Both the position numbers and the translations under genes were made by a program. Below, in pieces: positions 10,830 to 20,945 of a stretch of 64,000 nt of DNA (position 1 is the first letter of the stretch; each line of letters begins with the position of its first letter). Below the pieces are notes generated by a model, which was not told the origin of the DNA, made no database searches, and worked only from the letters and a program-made list of their open reading frames with translations. Source of the stretch: Oscheius sp. JU75 (Eukaryota > Nematoda > Chromadorea > Rhabditida > Rhabditidae); the NCBI GenBank assembly GCA_037178855.1, contig JASJZC010000001.1, forward strand, positions 4,526,001-4,590,000. Reading direction: 5' to 3'.

Positions 10830-11926
10830 ATGAACAATACGTGTCATGATTACGGTACTTTCTCAGAGAACCTTGTGGCTCTTTTCTCTCTTACCTACGG
10901 CTCAATCACCCTCGCCCTGTATATTCGCCTGATTTTCGTCATTTGGAAGAAAAGCACCTTCCATCACCCTTTCTTTTACCAGTTTGTTCTTCTCTCTGTA
11001 TCTAACATTGTTCTCTGGCTGTCCATCTTCACTATTCAGAGAGTGATACCTCATCCAGTAATCTGTCAAACAATGTTTTTATACCCAGTTTCAGACCTTT
11101 TGTAAATTTCTGTATCCTCAATACGGTGACAGGTCACTACTATTAAAACCACTTTTCCTGGGATACTACATTCCTTTGGCTGTCCAAGTCTTCACCGTCA
11201 TGACAATCTCGCTGAATAGAATGACAGTCGTCTTGTGGCCATTAGCAGCTCCACAGGTACTGTTTCGCCTGTTTCTGTTATAATATGTAAGCTTCATTCA
11301 GTACTGGTCCAGATACGCCCCGCACACCATCTTGTTCATTCTGATAGCAGGTTTCACTTTCTCTTTCTACCTCTACGACTGGGGAGCCCGAGTGACCTTT
11401 GGCTCTCCGAACCGTCTCATGCTCAATTATATGGACGGATGGCCACATGTAATGATCTAAAGAAAGCTTTGACGCAATTTTCAGATCCCCTTTGTGCTGA
11501 TGGCTGCTATCATTAGTGTCATTTGTCTCAGTGTCCTCATAATATCCACAAGTATAAGTTTTGCCGTTTTATGTCGGGCTAGTTCCTATTCGACGTTCTC
11601 GACCTCGTCGGTCGAGATGAATCTCTTCTGGACACATCTCGGATTCAGTATCAGCACTGCTGTCATTTCGCTATACTCTGTCAGTCGGCGCAGTTTATTA
11701 ACTTTGTAGATTTCAGATAGCAATCTACATCGGGTATTTTCTGCTTCAGAACCAACGAATCACTCAGGCGACCATTTCCATCAGGGGCTGGGTTTTCGAC
11801 TTAAACTGTATACTCCCGTCGTGGCTCCTTTTGGCCACAAATGAAAAGATTAGGAGAGCTGTTTGGAGTACGAACAAAAGCAATAGTATGCCGGTTTCTG
11901 CTTTCACAAGTACCCGCATCAGATAA
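10830..11926 (+). CDS. Serpentine receptor class gamma (srg)-like chemoreceptor 1
   Basis: Five exons (10830-11057, 11095-11256, 11302-11448, 11485-11679, 11717-11926), all introns in phase 0 and 36-45 nt, give a 313-residue seven-helix protein. Family-like features run in order: LALYIRL in TM1, HHPFFYQFVLLSV in TM2, SLNRMTVVLWP at the end of TM3, YLYDWGA in loop 2, SSVEMNLFW before TM6, and IRGWVFDLNC with LATNEKIRR after TM7. These resemble nematode Srg (Pfam Srg) receptors, presumed chemosensory GPCRs of sensory neurons. Unlike its three paralogues it lacks the intron after the FYQFVLLSV segment. It stands alone on the plus strand, facing receptor 2. Ligand is unknown. Confidence 0.85.
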
Positions 11927-12160
11927 AGTTTTTTTCATGCTTGTTGCCTTCCCCACGAGGAAAGCTGTTACAAAATTTTTGACAACCTCTACCAGAAGAG
12001 GATCATACGCAATAAATACCTCAAATTTGGGTAGTTAAACCGAAAAATCTGCTTGCTCTCTGGTCTAGAGGATAGCTGATTAATGAGACAATACGGCGGA
12101 GACCTGACATCTAAGGATATAAATGGATTCACCCATATTAATAAATTTATTGCTCCATTA

Positions 12161-13507
12161 TCAAGATCCCCTCGACATCTGCGAAACTGATGACGATTTG
12201 CCCTTCTGGAAGGGAAGAACATGTTGTCGTATCTGCTTATTTGTTGCTATCAACAGCCAGGCTGGAACGAGGCAATTGATGTCGTAGAGCCAGCCTCGGA
12301 TCGAGATCATAAAGTCGGAAATCTCGGGATTCGGAAAGGTGTAGAAGAAGAAATAGATCATTATCTGAACATATCTTTTTCCCTTGTACTTTGTCAATGA
12401 TTATAGTGTCACCCCTACTGTTGGTAGAAGTCAAAATATAAAACTAACCAGGTAGAATGAAAGTAAACCGGTTGTGATGGAAAAGGCCAAGTTTGTCCAG
12501 AAGAGGTTCTTCTCCGCTGATCGGACTTTCGTGACATTGGAACGATTCAAGAAGACGATGCCGATTGTTCCGGAGACTAGGAGAACCACCAGCGTGATTA
12601 CAGAGATTATGGCTCCCATTCCAGCCAAGGGAATCTGAAGATTTCACTCGCGACGAACAATAAAGAACAAACATAAGGCCAGCCATCGTCGTAGGTCATT
12701 GTGAGATACTCGGTCGAGATTAAGAACTCTACATGAGCATCCCAGGTGTAGAGGTAGAAGGAATAGGTCAGAGACAGGAGAATGATGCCGAGAATTATCT
12801 TCTTGATGTGGTTGGCCCAGAACTGAACACGGGGTCAGAAATAATATCAGTATAATGTCTCACTAGTGTAGCTCCAACAGGAGAAATGACCACAGTCATT
12901 CTGTTTATGCTCAAGGCGCAGACAGTAATCATTTGCAGACTCAGCGGAAGATAGTAACCGTAAAGGATCGGCTTCAAAACTGGCGATGGATTTCGGAAGC
13001 GGGGATACCAAAAGTTACAGAGAATTCTGGCCCCCACGGCACGATGAGTCACGTACATGTCAGACCAGAGTATCATGTTCTGAAAGTTATTGCATCGCAA
13101 GATCTTACATATCCTGCTTGGAGAGGTCACTATGTGTTAAAGACGTGTAGAAAGACAGGGGATCTGTTTGGATGGAAACAAAGCTTTGGTAGGGCTCAGG
13201 CTAGAAACTTCTCTTCCTTTGTCGATTAGAGAACAAGTTGCAAAAAAACAAGGGTTGCCGAATACCGTGTTCGATTAGCTACCGTTAGTTTATTGCTTGA
13301 GTGTAGTGCATTCGAAGTATTCCAAAATGTATGAAAACTTACGGTTACTGAGAGCAAGACAAATTGATAGAAGAAGGGATGATGAAAAACAGATTTCCGT
13401 ATTATGAGAACAATGAGGTAGGCATACAGCACCAATGTGACCAGTCCGTAAATGGTAGCAGCCAAAATCTCGATATGGTCGGAGAAGCTTCCAGCTGTAC
13501 ATGTCAT
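12161..13507 (-). CDS. Serpentine receptor class gamma (srg)-like chemoreceptor 2
   Basis: Five exons (13507-13343, 13079-12864, 12822-12673, 12634-12449, 12364-12161), phase-0 introns, 306 residues, seven hydrophobic spans. Shared family blocks are HHPFFYQFVLLSVT, ALSINRMTVVISP, FWANH, SAEKNLFWTNL and IRGWLYDINCLVPAW followed by LIATNKQIRQ. An N-terminal MTCTAGSF with a single Cys precedes TM1 and there is no signal peptide, as usual in this class. The first four exons match receptor 3 almost nucleotide for nucleotide in length (165, 216, 150, 186), which points to tandem duplication. The start ATG lies four bases after an atttcag acceptor. Confidence 0.85.
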
Positions 13508-13799
13508 CCTGCTGAAATGATATCTAGTTAACCCGTATTGGAGGCTGTTTGTGAGCATGTTGACACGAGAAATTATACGAAGAATTGCAAGAAGCCGCGT
13601 TCTCGAGGGACACGCAGATTGATCAAGGTCCTCTGGAAGGAAAACATCCGAGATAGAAAGAACAGTTGCTTTGACAACTTATAGGTAACGATAACATACG
13701 GATGAGAGAGACTAATTGGCAAAAGTGGGTGTGGAAAGAGGCATCTGACCTGCAACAGGGGCGAGAGGGAACAAATTGAACTCGATATACTTTTGATTT

Positions 13800-14522
13800 T
13801 TATCTAATGATTGCCCATTCATGACCCACGCTCCATTTTTCACAACTTTTCGATCCAGAACTGCGAAAATGGTACGGAGAGGAGTGGACCATGCCTCGTT
13901 TGTGGAATGTGACTATGATTGGTGTCGGTTCCAGATCCCCAGTCGGATAAGCAACGTCTCCTACCTTGTCTCCATCCGTATGGAACAGAGTAAAGTCCGA
14001 GCAGCTGATCTCGCTTCTTGACAAACTTCATGATTGTGGATGTCGTGAGGAAGTTCTATTCGATATCTTTTGGCACTTGGTCGTTCCGACAGTAACATGT
14101 TCTTCTTCGGTGTAGACTTGATCCGGCTTGCCCACGTTGAAGATGCAGCCTGCAATACTTTTCATATAGAGTTCTTTTGCTCTTATCAATAAGATAGGAG
14201 ATAACCCTCCAGCCAACATCTCACACTACTTGCGGAGTCCGGAAGCTTTTAATCCTTGCATGATCGGTTCATCTTAAGTTTGTCCGAAATTGTACTTTTT
14301 CTGCGTATGGTCCAGACATCGCACAAAATCATAAGGACCAGGCCGCAAACACTGGGCCAGATAACTCTTTTGAGGCTCGTCGTTGGCAATAAGAATGAAA
14401 CTACAAACGAAGATGTTGGAGAGAAATATAGACTTACTATTCATGCTTACGCAGTCGCATGCTTTCTTTTCGGGATAGACACCCAGTACTAAGAGAATTG
14501 GGAACACGAGTAGAAACTTCAT
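13800..14522 (-). CDS. Small secreted protein of unknown family
   Basis: Three exons on the minus strand (14522-14438, 14149-14077, 14025-13800) join in frame to 127 residues. The start is a clear signal peptide (MKFLLVFPILLVLGVYP) followed by CDC and then CIFNVGKPDQVYTEEE, ISCSDF, HTDGDKVGDVAYPTGD and a C-terminal CEKWSVGHEWAIIR. The spaced Cys residues fit an extracellular disulfide-bonded domain. I do not recognise the fold. The second intron has a weak gtgcca donor; without it an in-frame TGA at about 14030 would break the frame, so a pseudogene is the alternative. A further open stretch inside intron 1 (to 14274) could be an alternative exon ending the protein early. Confidence 0.45.
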
Positions 14523-15708
14523 CGTGGTTTTCCTTTCACTGACTCTGATCAAATTTAAAGACAGGGCAGTCATTAGTATTCAGCATTACTACATAGTTAA
14601 TCCCTTCTTGTTTCCTCTATTTTTTCGGCTTTTAGACGTCTACCTTCACGAAGAATCTGCTCAGTATGAACGTCTCAGTTCAGGAACTGAGTCAGATCGA
14701 ATCCGAGGCTGTTCATGAGCTGCCGTCTTCTGACCCAGTCCCTCTCTCATCTGTTTCAATCGCGCTGGCCAAGCAAAAAGAAATTGGTTAGTTAGCTCAC
14801 ACTTGGCTCCAGCATTTCGTTCGAAGAACTGTCAATAACCACGCGAGTACTTGAAATGCTGCAAAACGCTGCATTGCAACTTCTGCAACGACTTCTATTG
14901 TAACTGCGGCAGCGCCGTCGATCTTGAAGAAAGGAAGATTTTTATGCGGAGCAAAGGTATTTGCACCAGGTTGGATTCTTTGTGTTCTGTCTTCAACTTT
15001 CTTTGCAACTGCGGCTTGAACCACGAGGAGCCACGGACTTTGCAAACGCGTTCCATGCAAATACTGCTACACGCCTAATCATATGTCGTGCTACTGTTTC
15101 TCGATGCTCTATCGCCGTCGCCTGGAGCAGCTCGCCAGCGGAAGAATGTATTGTGCCAGCTTTGAGATCCTCAAGTTGCGAGCTGAAAGAACTGCCATCT
15201 ACAGGGAGGCTCTCTCGAAGGAGGGAAGCCAGCAGTCGGAGGGACTTTTTGAGAGCAAGAAGAAGTACGTCGGCCCTAGCAGATTCAAAACCTCGAAGTA
15301 TTCTCAAGAAAAAAAAACTATCTAAACGTTTTTGTAACTATTACTAGTTGGCTTTGCCACCTGGTCGGCGGTTTTATTGAGTTCCGTGTCGTTCATTGCC
15401 AAGAAACTCCACAGAAAAGAGCAAAAGCAATAACTTTATTTTTACAATTAAAGCAATCAAAACAGTAACTTGCCAGCTCAAAAAGCATTTTAAAAAGATA
15501 GAAAATATTTTTTTTAAAAAGGTAAAAAACGACGAAATATAGTGTGTTCACAAAGAACAACCAAAATGTGCTCCAAGGTAATCAAACCTAAAAAAGATAA
15601 CACTGATAACCCGATAACAGTTTATTTTAACGCAATATTGTTCCTTCGAAACTTCATCGTTTCGCTCTTTCTCGATCAAAACAGTTCAAACTTACCGTTG
15701 TCCCAGAA
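14523..15708. other. Region with coding-like composition on both strands, unresolved
   Basis: On the plus strand an ATG at 14666 opens a frame (MNVSVQELSQIE...) that can be spliced with a 41-nt intron near 14785 and a second near 14900 into one long frame ending about 15347. In another plus frame the same DNA reads as Cys-rich (KCCKTLHCNFCNDFYCNCG and CKYCYTPNHMSCYC). The minus strand is also open and Ala-rich. The repeated tgcaactgcggc unit explains part of this. I cannot choose between these readings. Confidence 0.3.
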
Positions 15709-16163
15709 ATGGCTGATCTTGGCAGAAACAATGAGGAGGATGCTGTTGTTAAAGACATTCCTCTTTTTTTCTGGCAAAGTTTCCTTTGTGGGTGCTTTTC
15801 TCCATCGTCTTCGTCACTTGTCTTGCCTTCTTTCGGTTTAACAGGAACAATGAGACGGACCGTGATGTAGAGCTTGTGCCACGTTCACCGGTTGACTACC
15901 CTTATTGTGTGAGTTCAAAGATTGGGAGAAAACAGATGCATTCAGATTTGCCAGGGTACTATTGGCAGACTTATCCAGTGCCCATCCCCAAAAAATTGCC
16001 AACATCTCTTCTGCACCCAGTGTCTCAGGGATTTCAATGAGCGAAACGAAAAACTCGTATGCCCTTCATGCAGTTTCCCTCTATCGCCTAGGGGTATGTT
16101 CTGTTCTAACCTTTTCACTGAATACTTTCAGTGTGGTACAAGTATTACATCCGCCACTTCTGA
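15709..16163 (+). CDS. Small RING/zinc-ribbon-type protein
   Basis: Four short exons (15709-15791, 15845-15908, 15946-16093, 16132-16163) give a 108-residue protein. The N-terminal half is acidic (MADLGRNNEEDAVVKD, then NNETDRDVELVPRSP). The second half is a Cys/His cluster: YCICQGTIG, CPSPKNCQHLFCTQC and KLVCPSCSFPL, the C...C.H.FC..C...CP.C order of a RING-like domain but with a CxC first pair. Such proteins usually act as E3 ubiquitin ligases or scaffolds; that role is inferred. The protein ends 11 residues after the last zinc-ligand Cys pair. Exons 3 and 4 are secure; the first exon and its gtgctt donor are less so. Confidence 0.55.
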
Positions 16164-17096
16164 GACTCCTCCATTTGACTACTACTCATCGACTGCCATT
16201 CATTTTTCTTATGTTGAAGAAGAATTCATTCTTCGCGAAGACCTCAACTTTGTTACTCCCCTGATCAATATTCATATTGGTATTAATTCCCCCGAAGGGT
16301 TTGTTGTATGACCCAAAACATTAACTGTCTTTCTGTCTCTCTTTCAATAGTTGACAAGAACCATTGGAACTTTGAAAATTAAAGTTGCGCAAGCGTTCTA
16401 TTGCACAGCCGCGCCTGACCGCGATGGCGTAGTCGATTCGTCAGAGCTGGCTATTTTCGGCCACGCTCTCTGCTCACTTTCCTATTAGCGGAAGAAGGAG
16501 GGTCTTTTGAAAACTCTTCAATTCTCTGTCTCTCAGAGTAATCCGACCAGCCTAACGGAAAAAGACAAAATTGTTTGATGGACGAAATGCTTGAAGCTAA
16601 TTTCAAGCCGTTTGAATACGAGCCAAAAAAAGCCCGCGTTCCTAGTCGTTTGGTTGTTTTTTGTGAACACACTATACGAAAAGGAAAATTAATTCGCGCC
16701 ATGACGTAGTTTTGTGTACGTCGTACGCAATTTCGCGTAAAATCGAGTCGGGGCGCCTGTTTAACTACTACCAAAGTTTCTTCTTGCATTAGCTTGGCAG
16801 AAAAAGTCCACAAATATTGTCAAGTGTTATCCTAGATTAGAGCTGACTTGTGTCGCAGACGGACGCCTCTTGCAAATTGTAAATAACGAACTCTATTTAT
16901 TTCTCTTGTTTATTTCAGCTCTTGGCGAACTTCATGTAATTGAACGTTTTCCCCAAATTCTCTTTTCCTTATATCTCCATAAAGTTGTTCCATGAGTTTT
17001 AGCATTTTTTAGACTGTTGACTGCTGAAACACGATGGTACAGATTTTCCCATCCTCAACGAAGAATCGTGTTATTCATTATCCCATTGGGAGCAAT
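16164..17096. other. Intergenic, no gene supported
   Basis: A 27-bp segment at about 16646-16672 (ttttgtgaacacactata...) is the reverse complement of 15536-15562, so the RING-type gene lies between short inverted repeats. Other open frames, such as 16451-16813 minus, show no domain. Confidence 0.4.
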
Positions 17097-18357
17097 TCAA
17101 GCCTGTGAGATTCTGGATTGACTGGCTTGACTATGGCTGACTGCTGATACGTGAACCACGGCCTTCTTTCCCCACAGGATTTGGCGAATCTGTTTGTTTG
17201 TGAGAACCAGCAGCCAGGCGGGGACAAGGCAGTTTACGTCGTAGAGCCAGCCTCTGATCGTTACCGTGACGACGGTGAAATCTCTGTCGGGACTTATATA
17301 CACAAACACGTAGAGCATCACCTAAAGTAAGCCTGATTACTGTCAGTTCTGAGACTGTACCATGTAAAAGGACAGGGCGCCGGTCGTGCAGGAGAAGATG
17401 AGACTCGTCCAGAAGAGATTGGTCTCCGCGTTGCGTACTTTGGTTATATTCGATCGACAGAGGTAGAAGAGAGCGACTACGGCTGAGATGAAAATGATGA
17501 TTATGCAGAAGAGACTGTACAGGGCACCCATGAACGTTAGGGGAACCTGAAAACATGATTTTGGGTTTTATTGAGATCTGAAGAAAACATTCTCGCGCCT
17601 TTGCGGACGTGTTCCAAAAAGGACATTTCTCATTTGGATAACTTACATTGGGCCAACCTTGAATCAAGTTCACAGAAAGACTCTTATTGGTGGAACTGCC
17701 AGAAGCCTCGATGGCAGAATTCCATCCGTAGACGTAAAATGAGCCCAGAGCAGAAACGAGAAGAATTCCGATGTTCGTGTGAGTGCAATGGTTCGCCCAG
17801 AACTGAAGGGAATCTGTCAATGGGAATTGCAACTCTTACATGTGTTGCCTTGATTGGTGAGAGAACGACACTCATTCGATTGATGGAAATAGTCGAAACA
17901 GTGACTAGTTGGGTCACAATAGGCATGTGGTAACAATATATGATCGGTCGGAAGAAGAAGGGTCCATTGGCTACCAAAGGAAAGAAAGCGTTGCAGAAGC
18001 CCTTGTGTGGGACGAGACGTTGCATTACAAACATGGATAGAAAGAGAATGATGTTCTGAACAAAGAGTTTTTTTCGCATAATCTATTAGAAATTCTTGGT
18101 ATATCTGTTAGACTCTCACTCTGTTACACTCTCTTTTGCTCTGACTCTGCTCTGACTCCAACATTAAAGTCAATATAATTCATGTCACTTACCGAAATAG
18201 ACAGTATGATAAACTGGTAAAAGAAAGGATGTCGAAACTGTGCTGTTCGGAGAATGACCACGATTAAATAGATGTAGAGAAGAATGGTCACTAGACCGTA
18301 AATTCCAGAAGTTATCAGTTCAACATAGTCACAGAACGAGGTCGTGCCACAGCTCAT
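17097..18357 (-). CDS. Serpentine receptor class gamma (srg)-like chemoreceptor 3
   Basis: Five exons (18357-18193, 18055-17840, 17802-17647, 17546-17361, 17321-17097), phase-0 introns, 315 residues. Blocks: FRHPFFYQFIILSIS, NIILFLSMFVMQR, TISINRMSVVLSP, FWANHCTH, NAETNLFWTSL, IRGWLYDVNCLVPAW and LVLTNKQIRQ, followed by a Ser-rich tail of about 30 residues. The intron set is identical to receptor 2. Its position between receptors 2 and 4 on the same strand marks a minus-strand array. Confidence 0.85.
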
Positions 18358-18524
18358 AGCTGTAACTTAGGCCCTGGATTGAAGCTCTTCTTGATTAGCA
18401 GTTCGTCATCGGACAAAGGGGAGAAGGAAGAAGACCAACGTCAACACGAGAAGTACGAATAGAAGTAATTGGTCCTGATTGGAAGTCGAGTCATATAGTT
18501 CAATAGCAAACCAAAGTACTTCTG

Positions 18525-18660
18525 ACAGAGATATACAATAATTCAATCGAGAAACTTGAGACAAAATTGTAGCTAACAATAAGTTTGGAGGCTCCTCTTG
18601 TGTCAGAGAAGTTTCCGAATCTAATTGCTGGTCGCTAAAAGAAGCTAGGATCTCAATAAC
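18525..18660 (-). pseudogene. srg-like receptor pseudogene fragment (3' end)
   Basis: On the minus strand this DNA aligns with the end of the last exon and early 3' flank of receptor 4. Shared blocks include the region around gattcgga and gtctcaagtttct, with the same order and spacing, but stops and indels destroy the frame. No upstream exons were found, so it looks like a truncated duplicate left between receptors 3 and 4. Confidence 0.6.
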
Positions 18661-19638
18661 TGCTACAACTGATGAATCGTAAGCTGGATGTGTCGCTACA
18701 TCTGGATATCTTGAGGTTAGTCTCTATTACTATTGTCTCTACTGGACCTTACTGAAAGTGTTGTCAGTGATATGCAGAAGTTTCCACTTTTTTTCTTTTT
18801 CTTTTTCCAAGACTGGCGTTCCTCTTTTACAAACTGTTTTTTATAGATGTCCTCAGGATGTCCAAAAGATGCTCTTAAAACTGAATGAGCCAGAGGCTGT
18901 TGAATGGTCCGAGACGTTTTTTTAAAAAAAGAAGGGTCTAGATGAGTTACTTGTTTCTTAAAAAAAACAAGGTATGACAGGGCGAACCCTGTCACACACT
19001 AGATCAACTTGACTTGTCTCGATAGGACAAATATTTGAAATATTTGGGCATGACTCGTCTCCCAAGCACGAAAATTGTAATTGAACAGCGGTCTTTACGG
19101 AGTATTCGACTTTTCCGAACTTCAGCTACCCGCTACCTGCAAAACACACAGAAGAAACCATTTAAAAGAGAATACTCAGTTTTGTATAGACTATTTGATT
19201 ACTCACTCTCCCACTCCAATTCTCCTATCTCAAGGCACCACTCTGTCTCTACTACTCGATTTTCAAAAAGCTAAAGACTGAAAGTGTTCAGATCTGGGTT
19301 GCTCGGGATTTGTCCAGATCCTATTCTCGAGACAAAAAGGGGTAAGAGATTCAGTGCGAAAGTAGTTTTGGATAGACTACTTGAGAAAAAGGGATGAGAG
19401 AGTCAACGCAAAAGAGTTGATTCATGTAGATTACTTGGAAGAAAAGCAACGTGACCTGGATAGGAATGGAGAGAGAGCAGCTTTCCGAAGCAGCAGCAAG
19501 CGTCTAAATGAGCACAGTCAGAAGTGAGCAGGGCTGCCGATTACAGACAGGTCTTGCCGAAACCACTTTTCAGAATATTCTGTCTGAAATAATGAGACTA
19601 TCGAAGATAGTACGGGACATAGATATTCATTAACGCAA
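18661..19638. other. Intergenic, no gene supported
   Basis: Low-complexity poly-T and poly-A tracts occur near 18785-18810 and 18920-18965. The latter form a short foldback around gaagggtctagatgag. No coding signal is visible. Confidence 0.4.
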
Positions 19639-20945
19639 TCAAGAAACTTGAGACAAAAACGTAACTGAGACTCTTTTTCGCTGCCAGAAAAGGGTCCGAA
19701 TCTTTTTGTTCGTCGCCAGAAGGAGCCATGCCGGTATAAGACAGTTGATGTCAAAGACCCAGCCCCGGATCTCTCGAGCCAGAAGGAAGATTTCCGGGAA
19801 GTTGCTTCGACTCACTGTTATTGTTAACTGAACCTAGGTAAAAGAGAAAATAGTACAGTTACCATATAGATAGAGACGATGGAGGTGGTGAAAGAGAAGC
19901 CCAGACTCGTCCAGAATAGATTCGCCTCAACCATTCGAAGCTTGGTTACATTACTTCTAGACAAAGCAATTAGGCCGGTAATCGTCGTAAAAATGATAAC
20001 GAAGAGACAGGTAAGAGCTTCTATTGCTCCCATGGTTGTGAGACCAATCTAAACCAGTTTACTGTATCTAACCATTTTCTGGCTGGAAAGTGTATGTTTC
20101 ATTAACCATCAATTAACACGTAAATATTTTCTTGTTATCGTAACATTCTTGAGAAATGAAGGGGCGGCATAACAGGCGCATGGGAAGTTCGAATTACCGC
20201 ACGACTGCGCGTTAACTCTTACAGGAAAGGAGTTGCGAATTGTAAAATCTTACATAAGGCCATCCTTGATGGAACTGAACTTCCAGAACATCACCGCGAT
20301 ATCCGAATGTGATGCTGCATTGCCACCCAGCCATGTACGTACAAATAAGCAACGAACTCAGTAAGATAGCGGCATTCACGCGGACACAGTTCCTACTCCA
20401 AAAGTGGGTAGCATGAAGTGGCCACAGAATGACAGTGACTCGATTGATGCACATGGCTATCTTAACAAGAAGAGTAATAAAAGTACAGGGTTTAGGAGGT
20501 CTTTTTTAGCGAAGACTTACAATTGTAACAAACTGAAGAATGATGCAGCCGTGATAGCCTAGATAGATAGGCTTGAGGGAGATGGACGGCTCGGAAAAGT
20601 ACGGGTAAAGAAGAGAACAGAGCCCTGGATGAGGCACGACTCGTTGAATAAAGAAGATAGTCGTCCAGAGACAGATATTCTGAAAGAGTGAATTTAGGAA
20701 GATAGTTCTTTCCAGTATTCTATGATTATCATACTTGTTTTTGGGTGGAATGTGGCCTATGTCTCCAAACTTTAACTCACCGAGACGGAAAGAATGATAA
20801 ACTGATAGAAGAAGGGATGATGAAATGTCTGTCTGCTCAGAATAGTGGCTGTCAGAAAAAAGTAGAGAACAATAGTTGGTAGGGCATAGACAGCCGTGGT
20901 GAGTATCTCCAGATTCACTAGCAGACTCGAATTGAGACAGCTCAT
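19639..20945 (-). CDS. Serpentine receptor class gamma (srg)-like chemoreceptor 4
   Basis: Five exons (20945-20781, 20679-20521, 20460-20254, 20048-19863, 19833-19639), phase-0 introns, 303 residues. Blocks: FHHPFFYQFIILSVS, NICLWTTIFFIQRVVPHP, CINRVTVILWPLHATHFW, MVEANLFWTSL, REIRGWVFDINCLIPAW and LLATNKKIRTLFW. It shares the intron after TM2 with receptors 2 and 3. It lacks their intron at the ATH|FW junction and has instead one inside TM3 (VTI|IAMC), so introns have been lost and gained since duplication. It is the most divergent member of the cluster. Confidence 0.85.

Noticed and set aside
14851-15078. Cys-rich plus-strand frame that looks like an IBR-type zinc domain next to the RING gene, suggesting an RBR ligase
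   Set aside because: No splice path joins it in frame to the RING exons, the order would be wrong for an RBR protein, and two other frames are equally open.
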